From Betaproteobacteria bacterium (GTDB lineage Bacteria; Pseudomonadota; Gammaproteobacteria; Burkholderiales; SG8-39): a stretch of DNA of 64,000 nucleotides. The stretch lies in the NCBI GenBank assembly GCA_009693235.1, contig SHXR01000016.1, forward strand, positions 1 through 64,000, in the 5' to 3' direction. The notes below the pieces were generated by a model, which worked only from the letters and a program-made list of their open reading frames with translations, made no database searches and was not told the DNA's origin. Of this stretch, positions 16,339 through 26,443 are shown in pieces. Within the stretch, counting starts at the first letter, position 1. Each line of letters opens with the position of its first letter. The position numbers were made by a program, and so were the translations under genes.

Positions 16339-17510
16339 CTATGTTTTCTTATTTGCATATTCCCGCGCCGACCATATCGCCGGGTGTGTCGACTGTCTCT
16401 CCAACATGGCAAGCGGGGCTTGCGCGTGCATGCCAAGCGCCTCCGCGACGGCGCGATTGGTAAGCTGTCCGGCCATCACGTTGAGACCATTCTGCAAATG
16501 CGGATCGCGTCGTAGCGCATCATCGATGCCGTAGTCGGCCAGCGCCATCACGAATGGCAAGGTTGCGTTGTTCAGCGCGAAGGTGGACGTGCGCGGCACC
16601 GCACCCGGCATGTTGGCGACGCAGTAGTGAACCACGCCTTCTGTCACATAGATCGGATCAGCATGGGTCGTCGGCCGAGCGGTTTCGACGCAACCGCCTT
16701 GATCGATCGCCACATCCACGATCACCGCACCGCGTTGCATGCGAGACACCATCTCGCGTGTCACCAGCCGCGGCGCGGCGGCGCCTGCGACCAGCACCGC
16801 ACCGATCACGAGATCGGCCGACAAGACATGCTGTTCGGTCGTATCGGCATTGCCGAGTACGGTCGTCACGCGCGCGCCGAAACGATCGTTGAGCCGGCGA
16901 AGCACATCGACCGATCGATCGATGACGACGACCTCAGCACCGATGCCCGCTGCGACATAGGCAGCGTTCGCGCCGACCACACCGCCACCCAGAATGACCA
17001 CCTTGCCGGGTGCGACGCCAGGAACTCCCGGCAACAGCACGCCACGACCGCCCGCCTCGCGTTCGAGCGCCCTCGCCCCAGCCTGAATCGACATGCGACC
17101 GGCCACTTCCGACATCGACCGCAAGAGCGGCAAGCCGCCAGCGGCGCCGGTCACGGTTTCGTAGGCGATACAGGTCGCGCCACTATCGAGCACATCTTGT
17201 GCTTGCTCTAGATCAGGGGCGAGGTGCAGGTAGGTAAAGAGCGTTTGGCCGGGTCGCAGCCGTTTGCGTTCGACCGCTTGCGGCTCCTTGACCTTGACGA
17301 TCAACTCCGATTGCAAAAGAGCTCATCCGCGGTATTGGCGATGGTCGCGCCAACCGCTCGATAGGCCACGTCGTCGACGCCGATCCCCTGCCCGGCATTG
17401 CTTTCAACGACTACCACATGGCCGCGGCGGGTCAGTTCACGTACCGAGGCCGGCGTGAGTCCCACCCGGTATTCATGGACTTTGATTTCTTTTGGAACGC
17501 CGATGCGCAT
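16339..17510 (-). pseudogene. ald: Alanine dehydrogenase, split by one frameshift
   Basis: The gene should encode about 390 residues: MRIGVPKEIK, GLTPASVREL and VVVESNAGQG at the N-terminus, then [17 protein letters not shown] and the NAD motif [14 protein letters not shown], and the C-terminal [12 protein letters not shown]. Alanine dehydrogenase converts L-alanine and NAD to pyruvate, ammonia and NADH. The frame breaks once near 17313-17322, beside a run of four A, between ADELF and QSELIVK. All else is well conserved, so the break is recent or an error in the sequence; if it is an error, this is an intact ald gene. Confidence 0.85.
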
Positions 17511-17667
17511 GGCCTGCCCCTCCAATGAACGGTACGGCATGGACCGTACTGACATGGGGGCGCTCACGACAAGGAACAAGTCCCCTGCAAGGGCACCGGA
17601 TCAGAAATCGTTGCAATCAGGGGCGGGCGCAGACCCCATCCATCGCATTGTTGATTGGAGCATCAAC

Positions 17668-18747
17668 CTATGAAACGTCAACGATCCGCACCCTGACTTT
17701 GCGCTCTACCTCCCCGCGGCGCACGGTGAATTCGGCTTCGTTACCGATGCCCGCGCGATCCAGCGCGCTCACAAAAGCGGTCACGTTGCCAACCGGCTGA
17801 CCGTTGACCGCCACGATGATGTCGCCGACCTCACCGGTGCGCACATCAAAAGGCGTGAGGCCGCCCTTCGCAGCCGGCGAGTTGGGCGCCACGCCCAAAA
17901 TAACGACGCCCACAATGCCTGCCCGCGCGGTCACGGACTGATCTGCGGCCATGATGCCGATGCCAGGTCGCGGCGCTTTCCCACGCTTGATGAGTTCGGG
18001 CACGATCCGATTGACGAGGTCCACCGGAATGGAAAATCCAACGCCCGTGGACGATCCGGATTCCGAAAGAATCGCGGTATTCACACCGATCAGGCGACCC
18101 GCCGAATCGAGTAACGGTCCACCTGAATTGCCCGGATTGATGGCTGCATCCGTTTGAATGACGCCGGAAATTTCGCGGATCTCCGAAGTGGGCAAGTGAC
18201 GATCCAGTGCACTCACGATGCCCGTCGTCAGCGTGCGCGACAGGCCGAAGGGATTGCCGATCGCAAACACCGATTGGCCGATTTTCAATTCGGCGGAATT
18301 CCCGATCGTGATCGGTCGTAATTGAGCGGGCAGATCGGTGAGACGCACCACCGCAAGGTCGTATTCAGGCGCCGCACCCACCAGGGTCGCGCGAATCGGG
18401 TTGCCGACATCCAACTGCACATTGATCCGATTGGCGCCCTCGATCACATGAAAATTGGTGACGATGTGCCCGGCTCTGTCCCACACGAAGCCGGAACCGG
18501 CGCCCTGCGCGACGTTCGCGCCCATCACCCCGCGTCGCTGCAGCGTCTCGGTAAATATATAGGCCACCGATGGCGCCGCATTCTCGAAGAGTTCGATGAC
18601 GCTTTTTTCCTGATCGGCCAGCATGCCGCGTGGCGTCACGGTGCGTGGCTCCGCGTCAGTCAGCACGAAGCGCGTGTAAAGCTTGTCGACGACCCAATAG
18701 GCGCCAAAAATGATCAGAACGATCCAGATGACACGGGATAAACGCAT
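17668..18747 (-). CDS. Membrane-anchored HtrA/DegS-like serine protease
   Basis: A 359-residue periplasmic protease anchored by one N-terminal membrane segment (VIWIVLIIFGAYWVV). The trypsin-like domain has the full triad: histidine in TNFHVIEGA, aspartate in YDLAVVRL, serine in NPGNSGGPLL. One PDZ domain follows (about 265-355), the DegS/HtrA layout, unlike DegP with two PDZ domains. Such proteases cleave anti-sigma factors or damaged proteins in envelope stress. The ATG at 18747 is chosen because the family N-terminus and the basic-then-hydrophobic anchor begin there. It is divergent from the amidase that opens the catabolic operon. Confidence 0.9.
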   Translation of the reverse strand: MRLSRVIWIVLIIFGAYWVVDKLYTRFVLTDAEPRTVTPRGMLADQEKSVIELFENAAPSVAYIFTETLQRRGVMGANVAQGAGSGFVWDRAGHIVTNFHVIEGANRINVQLDVGNPIRATLVGAAPEYDLAVVRLTDLPAQLRPITIGNSAELKIGQSVFAIGNPFGLSRTLTTGIVSALDRHLPTSEIREISGVIQTDAAINPGNSGGPLLDSAGRLIGVNTAILSESGSSTGVGFSIPVDLVNRIVPELIKRGKAPRPGIGIMAADQSVTARAGIVGVVILGVAPNSPAAKGGLTPFDVRTGEVGDIIVAVNGQPVGNVTAFVSALDRAGIGNEAEFTVRRGEVERKVRVRIVDVS

Positions 18748-18925
18748 GAGGATACTGCGAAGGCACGGCGCATCGACCGTTCGCATTGCAAAGTGACTGG
18801 AGGCGGGATACTGCCTGAATGTAGGTTGCCCTGCACGCCGGTTCAGTCGGCATTCATACCGCGGGCCCCTGCATGTCTGATCGCAGTGCAGTACCCTTGC
18901 AGGATTCATCTCCGAGGATCTATGC

Positions 18926-20356
18926 ATGCCAGCGCTTCGCGACGACAACGGAATCCGCTCCGCCCTTGACATTGCACGCATGGTCCGGGACGGTACGGCA
19001 ACACCAAGCGCCATAACGGCCGAATGCCTGGCACGCATCGACGCAACCCAGGCGACATTGAACGCTTATGTGACGGTCTGTCATGCCGAAGCAATGCGTG
19101 ATGCCAAGGCACTCAATGCCGCGGCGACATCGCAACCACTATTGGGCGTGCCGGTTTCGGTCAAGGACAACATCGAAACGGTGGGCGTGCGCACGACCTT
19201 TGGATCGAAAACGCGGGCCGCCAACATGCCCGCAACGGAAGGCGTCGCGGTCAAACGACTGCGCGCAGCCGGGGCGGTGATGGTCGGCAAGACCACGCTG
19301 CCGGAATTTGCCTCGAGCCTATTGGGCGAATCGCCGCTTACCGGCAGCACGCGCAATCCCTGGAATCTTGCGCTGAGCCCAGGCGGCTCCAGTAGCGGGG
19401 CCGCAGCGGCCGTTGCTGCAGGCCTCGGACCGATCGCGCTCACCACCGATGCGGGCGCCTCGACCCGCCTGCCCGCTGCGCTTTGCGGCGTGCTCGGTAT
19501 CAAGCCGTCCATGGGTCTCATCCCTTATGAACTCTTTCCGGATGGATTCGGTAATTTCATCCATATGGGTCTCATGACCCGTACCGTCGGCGATATGGCC
19601 GCAGCGCTCGATGTTGTCTCCGGCGCAGACGCCAGTGATCCGCTATCGATCGGCGTTGCACCGACGCGCGCCTTGGCGAAACTGGCCGAGCCGCTCGCCC
19701 TTGGGAAAAGTCGGATCGCCTGGCGCCCGTTGCTGGGCAACGCGGCGCTCGACGACGAGGTGCGGGCCTTGTGTGAACGCACGCTCGAAGTCTTTAAAGA
19801 CCGCGGTGCAACAGTCGACACTGTCATCGAACCCTTTGAGGGCGCCGGACCGACCTGGCGCGTCTTGCAACAGGTCAATTGGGCAGGCCGCTTCGCAGTG
19901 CCGGACGAGGCCACAGCGGCAATGATGGATCCCGGATTCGTCGCCGGCATTCGCGCGGGCGCCGCCATCTCCGGAAATGAATTGAATGCGGCCATCTACA
20001 AGCGCACGAGTTACTTCAGAATGGTCCAGACATGGTTTCAATCGTTCGATTGGCTGGCCACACCGGTTACGACCGTATCAAGCGTCGCTGCCGACGCCAA
20101 AGGCGATGCCCCACTCACCATCAACGGCCAACCGGTCGGGGAATTGCGCGCCGTCCTGGCCCCTTATTTGAACGTGTTCAATCTCACCGGGCACCCGGCC
20201 ATCAGCGTACCGGCTGGCTTCACCAAGGCAGGTGTGCCGGTTGGCATTCAACTGGTCGGTCGCCTTTACGCCGACACCGACTTACTGCGGATGGCAAAGC
20301 TCATCGAAGACATCCAACCGTGGGCGAGTCGGATTCCCGCTGCCGCACCACATTGA
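18926..20356 (+). CDS. Amidase-signature family amidase
   Basis: A 476-residue member of the amidase-signature family, which hydrolyses amides to acids and ammonia with a Ser-cisSer-Lys triad. The lysine is in PVSVKDNIET, the cis-serine in SPGGSSSGAA, and the nucleophilic serine in TDAGASTRLPA, where the usual GGS is AS-preceded but the serine is kept. Cytoplasmic, no signal peptide. As first gene of the run of closely spaced plus-strand genes to 30531, it may release an aromatic acid from an amide precursor for the oxygenases downstream; that is inference. The next gene starts 13 bases later. Confidence 0.88.
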   Translation: MPALRDDNGIRSALDIARMVRDGTATPSAITAECLARIDATQATLNAYVTVCHAEAMRDAKALNAAATSQPLLGVPVSVKDNIETVGVRTTFGSKTRAANMPATEGVAVKRLRAAGAVMVGKTTLPEFASSLLGESPLTGSTRNPWNLALSPGGSSSGAAAAVAAGLGPIALTTDAGASTRLPAALCGVLGIKPSMGLIPYELFPDGFGNFIHMGLMTRTVGDMAAALDVVSGADASDPLSIGVAPTRALAKLAEPLALGKSRIAWRPLLGNAALDDEVRALCERTLEVFKDRGATVDTVIEPFEGAGPTWRVLQQVNWAGRFAVPDEATAAMMDPGFVAGIRAGAAISGNELNAAIYKRTSYFRMVQTWFQSFDWLATPVTTVSSVAADAKGDAPLTINGQPVGELRAVLAPYLNVFNLTGHPAISVPAGFTKAGVPVGIQLVGRLYADTDLLRMAKLIEDIQPWASRIPAAAPH

Positions 20357-20369
20357 CTCACCGCCCATC

Positions 20370-21362
20370 ATGTCAAAACTGAAACTCACGCTCGCCGTCT
20401 GCGATTACGATCGCACGAAGGCCATCTTCCAGGGCCGCGTGTCGGTCGAAGGGGTGGATCTTATTCCGCTTGCAGTGGGCGCCGAGGAATGCTTCCACCG
20501 CGCCTTTAAATACCAGGAGTTCGACATTTGCGAACTGTCGTTGTCGAGTCATTCGGCAACCACCTCGCGCGGTGAAAGCCACTACATCGGCATCCCAGCC
20601 TTCGTATCGCGAGTGTTTCGACACAGCGGCATCTATGTGCGCACCGATAGGGGCATCAAAACACCCCAAGATCTACGCGGCAAGATCGTCGGCCTGCCTG
20701 AGTACCAGATCACCGCGAACGTCTGGATTCGCGGCACGCTGCAAGACGATTATGGCGTGAAACCCGCAGAAATTCGCTGGCGGCGCGGTGGCATCGAGGA
20801 GCCTGGGCGCGGTGAGCGATCACCAATTCAATTGCCGCCCGATGTAGAGTTGCTGCAGATCCCGGACCACCAGACGCTATCTGGCATGCTCGAAACAGGC
20901 GAGATCGACGCGATGATCACCGCCCGGGCGCCCTCCTGTTTTGATCGGAAGGTGCCGCATGTCGATCGCCTGTTTCCGAATTTCAAAGCGGTCGAGCAAG
21001 AATATTTCCAACGCACCCGCCTCTTTCCGATCATGCACCTCATCGGCATTCGCAAGTCGCTCGTTGAACAGTACCCATGGCTCGCGGTCAACCTCTACAA
21101 CGTATTTCTCGCCGCCCAAAAGGTGGCGGTCAAGGAGTTGTATGAACTCACGCAGCTCATGATCAATCTGCCCTGGGCGGTCGACCACTATCAGGAAACG
21201 GTCCGCGTCATGGGCGAAGACTTCTGGCCCTATGGTTTCCACGAGAATCGGCAGAACCTCGACACGTTTCTTCGGTTCCATCATGAACAGGGGCTGTCCA
21301 AACGGCGGGTGGCCGCAGCCGAACTGTTTGCCCCATCGACGTTTGATTTAGCTAAGATCTGA
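20370..21362 (+). CDS. 4,5-dihydroxyphthalate decarboxylase / ABC substrate-binding-like family protein
   Basis: A 330-residue protein with the typical family N-terminus (LKLTLAVCDYDRTKAIFQGR) and the conserved block RHSGIYVRTDRGIKTPQDL, GLPEYQITANVWIRG, WRRGGIEEPGR. It has the fold of periplasmic binding proteins but no signal peptide. Members include Pht5 4,5-dihydroxyphthalate decarboxylase, while many others are annotated only as ABC-type binding proteins. In this operon, beside oxygenase genes, an aromatic decarboxylase role is plausible. The ATG at 20370 gives the family's usual start; a longer frame upstream overlaps the amidase and is not credible. Confidence 0.8.
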   Translation: MSKLKLTLAVCDYDRTKAIFQGRVSVEGVDLIPLAVGAEECFHRAFKYQEFDICELSLSSHSATTSRGESHYIGIPAFVSRVFRHSGIYVRTDRGIKTPQDLRGKIVGLPEYQITANVWIRGTLQDDYGVKPAEIRWRRGGIEEPGRGERSPIQLPPDVELLQIPDHQTLSGMLETGEIDAMITARAPSCFDRKVPHVDRLFPNFKAVEQEYFQRTRLFPIMHLIGIRKSLVEQYPWLAVNLYNVFLAAQKVAVKELYELTQLMINLPWAVDHYQETVRVMGEDFWPYGFHENRQNLDTFLRFHHEQGLSKRRVAAAELFAPSTFDLAKI

Positions 21363-21398
21363 TCCTACCGAAGCGCCCCGCAACACCGGAGGTTTGCC

Positions 21399-22691
21399 AT
21401 GTTCAGCAACGATACGGTTATTCATCCGCTCGGATCGACATCAAAGGAGCGCGAACCCGCGTCCTACCAATGGCCCGCCGAAGGTCTTGCCGCCATCCCC
21501 GATTGGATTTACACCAGCGAATGGATCTACGATCGTGAGATGGCGCGGATCTTCCACGGCAAAACATGGAATTTCGTTGCTTTGGAAGCCGAGGTTCCGC
21601 ACGCGGGCGATTTCAAACGATCATACGTCGGCCCAACGCCGGTGGTCGTGGTCCGCGACGAAGCGGGCGGCGTGCAGGTGTTCGAGAACCGTTGCGCGCA
21701 TCGCGGTGTTGAATTCTGCCGGCATGCACGCGGCAACACGACCGAGTTTGTCTGTCCCTACCACCAGTGGACTTACGATCTGCATGGCGACCTGCAAGGC
21801 ATCCCGTTCAAGCGCGGCATCAAGGGCGAGGCCGATAGCGGCATGCCCGCCGACTTCAACAACAAGCAGCACGGACTTCGCAAGCTGAACGTCGAGTGCC
21901 TGCATGGCGTGGTATTCGCCTCCTTCGCCGAGGCTATGGAACCGGTTGCGCAATATCTCGGTGAGGAAGTGCTGAAGGATTTCGCGGTGGTGTTCAAGGA
22001 TCGCAAGCTGAAGATCCTTGGCTATTACCGAAACGAGCTGCCCGGCAATTGGAAGCTCTATCAGGAAAATTTGAAAGACCCCTATCACGCCACCCTGCTC
22101 CACTCTTTCCTAGTGACGTTCGGGCTGATGGTTGCAGGCAGCAAGACATCGATGATCGCCGATCCCACCGGACGGCATGGCACGATGGCTTCACGCCGAC
22201 CCGACGATGTCTCGAAGGTGGTCGATAGCAACACCGCAAAAGAAATGCGCGCCTACCGTACCGATCTCAAGTTGGCTGATACCCGGTTCCTCGAATTCAT
22301 TCCCGAGTTCAACTCACCATGGACGGTGACGATGCAGACCATCTGGCCCAATATGATCGTGCAGCGCGAACTCAACACGCTCGGCGTACGGCAGATCGTA
22401 CCCAACGGCCCCAATAGTCAAATCATGATTTGGACGATGTTCGGCTATGACACCGACACACCGGAAATGACGCGCCATCGCCTACGCCAGGGCAACCTGA
22501 TGGGCCCCTCCGGATTTCTCGGCTTGGAGGACAATGAAGCCATCAAGTTCCTGCAGGAAGGCGTACGCCGATCACCGAGCGATCGCGGCGTGCTAAAACT
22601 TGGCGGTAAGAGCGAAGGAACGGGCGGCATCATTAGCGAATCGGCGATTCGCGCGATGTATCGCAGCTATCGTGAGGTGATGGAACTGTGA
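21399..22691 (+). CDS. Rieske aromatic ring-hydroxylating oxygenase, alpha subunit
   Basis: The 430-residue catalytic subunit. The Rieske [2Fe-2S] ligands are C99, H101, C119 and H122. The mononuclear iron site is in ENLKDPYHATLLH, with H230 and H235 as ligands and D227 linking to the neighbouring Rieske centre. The motif resembles the anthranilate 1,2-dioxygenase / salicylate 5-hydroxylase branch. It works as an alpha-beta oligomer with the next gene, whose ATG overlaps this stop by four bases. No ferredoxin or reductase gene is in the window, so electrons must come from proteins encoded elsewhere. Substrate unknown; an aromatic carboxylate is likely. Confidence 0.9.
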   Translation: MFSNDTVIHPLGSTSKEREPASYQWPAEGLAAIPDWIYTSEWIYDREMARIFHGKTWNFVALEAEVPHAGDFKRSYVGPTPVVVVRDEAGGVQVFENRCAHRGVEFCRHARGNTTEFVCPYHQWTYDLHGDLQGIPFKRGIKGEADSGMPADFNNKQHGLRKLNVECLHGVVFASFAEAMEPVAQYLGEEVLKDFAVVFKDRKLKILGYYRNELPGNWKLYQENLKDPYHATLLHSFLVTFGLMVAGSKTSMIADPTGRHGTMASRRPDDVSKVVDSNTAKEMRAYRTDLKLADTRFLEFIPEFNSPWTVTMQTIWPNMIVQRELNTLGVRQIVPNGPNSQIMIWTMFGYDTDTPEMTRHRLRQGNLMGPSGFLGLEDNEAIKFLQEGVRRSPSDRGVLKLGGKSEGTGGIISESAIRAMYRSYREVMEL

Positions 22692-23200
22692 AAATCGCCG
22701 GTTACGAGCAACAACCCGTCGATGCGCGGCTCGCGCGCGAAGCACGCTGGGACGTCGAAGAGTTTCATGCAGCGTATTGCCAGTTGCTGGACTTGGGCGA
22801 CATTGAACAATGGGCCGATTTTTTCACCACCGACTGCCTCTACATCATCACCGCCCGCGAGAACGCTGAAGCCGATCTTCCCGTAGGTCTCGTGTATGCA
22901 GAAGGTCGCGACATGATTCGCGATCGCGCGTTCGCGGTGCGCCACACGCAGATGTTCGCGCCGCGCTATTTGCAGCACTTTGTGTCCAACGTGTTGATCC
23001 TCGCCGTCGCGGGCAACGAGATCCGCGCGCAATCGAACTATCAACTGCTGCAAACGCTCGTGGAAGGCCCGACCACGCTTCTGCAAGCAGGACGCTATTA
23101 CGACACCTTCTGGCGTGAGAATGGTCGGCTGCTCATCGAGGAGCGCCGCTGCATCTACGATACGACGTTGATTGCCAACGACCTCGTCCTACCGGTATAG
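22688..23200 (+). CDS. Ring-hydroxylating oxygenase, beta subunit
   Basis: A 170-residue small subunit of the SnoaL/NTF2-like fold. Recognisable blocks are EVEEFHAAYCQLLDLGDIEQ-like start (here DVEEFHAAYCQLLDLGDIEQ), the YRDM-type helix (EGRDMIRDRAFAVRHT) and ILIEERRCIYDTTLIAN-like end. It is structural and stabilises the alpha subunit. Start overlaps the alpha stop (ATGA type), so the two are made in equal amounts. It ends 34 bases before the molybdenum hydroxylase large subunit. Confidence 0.88.
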   Translation: MKIAGYEQQPVDARLAREARWDVEEFHAAYCQLLDLGDIEQWADFFTTDCLYIITARENAEADLPVGLVYAEGRDMIRDRAFAVRHTQMFAPRYLQHFVSNVLILAVAGNEIRAQSNYQLLQTLVEGPTTLLQAGRYYDTFWRENGRLLIEERRCIYDTTLIANDLVLPV

Positions 23201-23234
23201 TGATTTTTCAACGCACGGTCTTGAAGCGAACCCA

Positions 23235-25607
23235 ATGAGCGAATTGCACGGCAAACCCGGACAAGGTATCGGCGCCCGCGTACCACGCAAGGAAGATGCA
23301 CGGCATCTGCATGGACGCGGCAATTTCGTCTCCGACCTCATCTTTCCCGGCCAACGTGAAGTGGTCTTTCTACGCAGCCCGATCGCGCATGGCATCCTCC
23401 GCGGTATCACCAAACCAGCCGGGTTTGAATCGGTAGTCTATGCACGCGCCGACATCGCGGGCATCCGCAACATTGAAGCACCTTCGACGCTGCCCACCTA
23501 CAAGCTGTCAACGCAACCACCGCTCGCCCAGGGCAAGGTGCGTTTCGTGGGTGAGCCGGTCGCGATGGTCGTCGCGAAAACCCGGGCGGAAGCGGAGGAT
23601 ATCGCCGAGCAAATCCAACTCGACATCGAAGAGCTGCCGGCGCTGGTCGACGCCCATCGAGCGCGGCTGGACACCGACGTGCGCGTCCATAACGAGTGGA
23701 GCGACAACCTGTTTCTCACGCTCGATTTCGACAACAACTTCGAAGCGGAGTCGAAGAAGGCGACGATCGTCGTCACCCGCGAGATCAATCTTGCGCGACA
23801 AGCGATGGTGCCGATGGAAGGACGCGCCATCGTCGCGCATTGGGACGATCGGGCCGGCCAATTGATCGTCTACACATCCACCCAAGCGCCGCATGTGATC
23901 CGTGTAGGGCTCGCGCAGTTTCTTGGCATCGATGAAGGTATGATCCGCGTGATCTCACCCGATGTCGGCGGCGGCTTCGGTTTAAAGTGTGTGCTGTGGC
24001 CGGAAGAACTGTGCGTCGCCTGGCTCGCCCTGACGCAAAAGAAACCATTTCGCTACATCGAAGATCGCCGCGAACATCTCACCGCCGGCGCCAACTGCCG
24101 CCAGCATCACTACACAGTCACTGCGTACGCCGATCAACGCGGCCGGCTCCTCGCACTTGATGCGCAAATTACCATCGACGGCGGCGCGTATTCCAATTGG
24201 CCATTCACCATCGGTCTTGAGCCGGGACAAGCGACCGGCAACCTTCCCGGCCCGTATGAGTTCAAAGGCTACCGCTGCAAGACCTACTGCGTCGCGACGA
24301 ATAAACCGGGGTTTCTTCCCTATCGGGGGGTAGCGAGAACCGGCGTGTGTTTTGCGATGGAACTCATCATGGATGCCATCGCGCGTGCGGTCGATCGCGA
24401 TCCCTATGAAGTGAGATACGAGAATCTCATTCCTCCGCAATTGATGCCCTACAACAATGTGTCGCGCAAGCACTATGACAGCGGCGATTATCCGCGCGCG
24501 CTGGCGATGGTCCGGGAAAAGCTCGATTACGACGGCTGGCTGGCGCGTAAAGCGCAGGGTGAACCGGATGGGCGTTTGATCGGCATCGGCTTCGCGAGCT
24601 ATTGCGAACAATCGGCGCATGGCACAAGCGTCTTCGCCTCATGGGGCCTGCCGCTGATCCCTGGCTACGATCAAGCCACCGTTCGCACCACTCCAGACGG
24701 CGGTCTGGAAATCCGGGTGGGCGTTCATTCGCACGGTCAGGGGATGGAGACCACTCTTGCACAGGTGGCGCATGAAGTGGTCGGCGTGCCGATCGAACGC
24801 ATTCGCGTCGTGCATGGCGACACCGGCATAACGCCGTTTTCCACGGGAACCTACGCCTCACGCAGCATCGTCATGGCAGGCGGTGCAGTGGGTCGCGCCT
24901 GTCAAACGCTGTTGCCGCGGTACATCCACATTGGTGCGCATCTACTAAAGTGCAAACCCGACGATGCACGCTTCGAGAAAAGCGAAGTGGTCGGTCCAAA
25001 TGGCCGCGTCTCACTGAAAGAGATTGCGACGGCGTGGTTCCTGCGCCCCGAGCGGCTGCCGGTCGATGTCGATCGCGATGGGCTGGAAGCGACCGTCGGC
25101 TACAAGCCCACGGTCGACACCGGCGCCTTTACATACGCCTCACACGGTGCAGTGATCGCGGTCGATCCGGAAGTGGGCGGGATCGAGATCCTTGACTATG
25201 TGATCGTCGAGGACTGCGGAACGATGGTCAATCCGATGGTGGTGGAAGGCCAAACCTTGGGCGGTGTCGCGCAAGGGATCGGTACCGCAATGTTTGAAGA
25301 GTCGCCCTACGATGCCAATGGCCAGCCGCTTGCATCGACCTTCATGGACTATACGATGCCAGGCGCAACCGAAATCCCCGCGATCCGCATCTATCACACC
25401 GAGTCACCCTCGCCTTACACGTTATTCGGCATCAAAGGCATGGGGGAAGGCGGTGCGATCGCTCCTCCTGCGGTCATTTTTAACGGCGTCAATGATGCGC
25501 TGAAGGATCTGGGGGTCGAAGTGAATGAAACGCCGCTCACGCCAAAGAAACTGCTGGAAGCGATTGAGCGTGCAAGGCAAGCCCACCCGCAACGCAAAGT
25601 CGCATAG
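23235..25607 (+). CDS. Molybdenum hydroxylase large (molybdopterin-binding) subunit, CoxL/XDH family
   Basis: A 790-residue catalytic subunit of the xanthine dehydrogenase / CO dehydrogenase family. Seen: N-terminal RVPRKEDARHLHGRGNF, PDVGGGFGLK in the Mo-pterin region, LPYRGVARTGV at the loop where true CO dehydrogenase has its AYRCSFR active-site motif (absent here), and the catalytic glutamate in KGMGEGGAIAPP. It should therefore hydroxylate an organic ring or aldehyde with water-derived oxygen, not oxidise CO. The ATG at 23235 follows the beta-subunit gene by 34 bases. Partners are the FAD and FeS subunits that follow directly. Confidence 0.9.
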   Translation: MSELHGKPGQGIGARVPRKEDARHLHGRGNFVSDLIFPGQREVVFLRSPIAHGILRGITKPAGFESVVYARADIAGIRNIEAPSTLPTYKLSTQPPLAQGKVRFVGEPVAMVVAKTRAEAEDIAEQIQLDIEELPALVDAHRARLDTDVRVHNEWSDNLFLTLDFDNNFEAESKKATIVVTREINLARQAMVPMEGRAIVAHWDDRAGQLIVYTSTQAPHVIRVGLAQFLGIDEGMIRVISPDVGGGFGLKCVLWPEELCVAWLALTQKKPFRYIEDRREHLTAGANCRQHHYTVTAYADQRGRLLALDAQITIDGGAYSNWPFTIGLEPGQATGNLPGPYEFKGYRCKTYCVATNKPGFLPYRGVARTGVCFAMELIMDAIARAVDRDPYEVRYENLIPPQLMPYNNVSRKHYDSGDYPRALAMVREKLDYDGWLARKAQGEPDGRLIGIGFASYCEQSAHGTSVFASWGLPLIPGYDQATVRTTPDGGLEIRVGVHSHGQGMETTLAQVAHEVVGVPIERIRVVHGDTGITPFSTGTYASRSIVMAGGAVGRACQTLLPRYIHIGAHLLKCKPDDARFEKSEVVGPNGRVSLKEIATAWFLRPERLPVDVDRDGLEATVGYKPTVDTGAFTYASHGAVIAVDPEVGGIEILDYVIVEDCGTMVNPMVVEGQTLGGVAQGIGTAMFEESPYDANGQPLASTFMDYTMPGATEIPAIRIYHTESPSPYTLFGIKGMGEGGAIAPPAVIFNGVNDALKDLGVEVNETPLTPKKLLEAIERARQAHPQRKVA

Positions 25608-25612
25608 CGCCG

Positions 25613-26443
25613 ATGAAATCCGCCAAGTTCGACTACACCCGCCCACATGATGTGCGCGCAGCCATTCACGCGCTGGCTGACGCCCTTGGTGAAGCGAAGT
25701 TTCTCGCTGGCGGCCAATCGCTAGGGCCGATGCTCAACTTGCGCCTCACCCGTCCGAAGCTGCTGGTCGATGTGTCCCGGATCGAAGCACTGCGTAGCAT
25801 CGACGTCGTCAACGGTTCGATCCGGATCGGCGCGGCAGTCACCCATGCTGAAATCGAGGATGCCGGCGCAAGCTTGGCCCGCAATGCAATGCTGCCTGCA
25901 GTGGCGCGTGAGATTGCCTATCGCACGATTCGCAATCGCGGCACCATCGGCGGCAGCCTGGCTCATGCCGATCCTGCCGCGGATTGGCCCCTTGCGCTTG
26001 CCGCACTGGATGCGGTGATCATCGTGAATGGCCCGGCCGGACAACGCTCGATCCCCTCGGCCCGTTTCATGCTGGCCGCCTTCACCACGCAACTGGCCGA
26101 TGACGAAATGATCGAAGCGATCATCGTCCCTGAGCTCTCGCCCAGCGCGCGCTGGGGCACCTACAAATTCTGCAAACGCACCGGCGAGTTCCCGGATGCA
26201 GCCGCCATGGCGGTGTTCGATCCGGCACGCAGAATCGCCCGCGTCTACGTCGGGGCGTTGAGTGGCGCGCCGGTACCCTTGGATGCCCTGGCAAGGGGCA
26301 TCGCGCAGCAAGGTGCCGTTGCATTGACGGCAACGGCGGTCGATCGCGCGATCGCCATGGCGGTGCCGGAACTCGATGCGGTCGGTCGAAAAATGCATGC
26401 CGCGACCACGATGCGTGCGGTACAACAAGCGCTGGCATCATGA
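25613..26443 (+). CDS. Molybdenum hydroxylase FAD-binding subunit (CoxM-like)
   Basis: A 276-residue FAD subunit of the CoxM family. FAD-binding motifs are LAGGQSLGPML near residues 32-42 and TIRNRGTIGGSLAHADPA near 105-122, the AGGQS and TIGG signatures of this group. It passes electrons from the FeS clusters to an acceptor. Gene order L-M-S is as in many non-CO molybdenum hydroxylases of Burkholderiales. The next gene overlaps its end by four bases. Confidence 0.9.
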   Translation: MKSAKFDYTRPHDVRAAIHALADALGEAKFLAGGQSLGPMLNLRLTRPKLLVDVSRIEALRSIDVVNGSIRIGAAVTHAEIEDAGASLARNAMLPAVAREIAYRTIRNRGTIGGSLAHADPAADWPLALAALDAVIIVNGPAGQRSIPSARFMLAAFTTQLADDEMIEAIIVPELSPSARWGTYKFCKRTGEFPDAAAMAVFDPARRIARVYVGALSGAPVPLDALARGIAQQGAVALTATAVDRAIAMAVPELDAVGRKMHAATTMRAVQQALAS

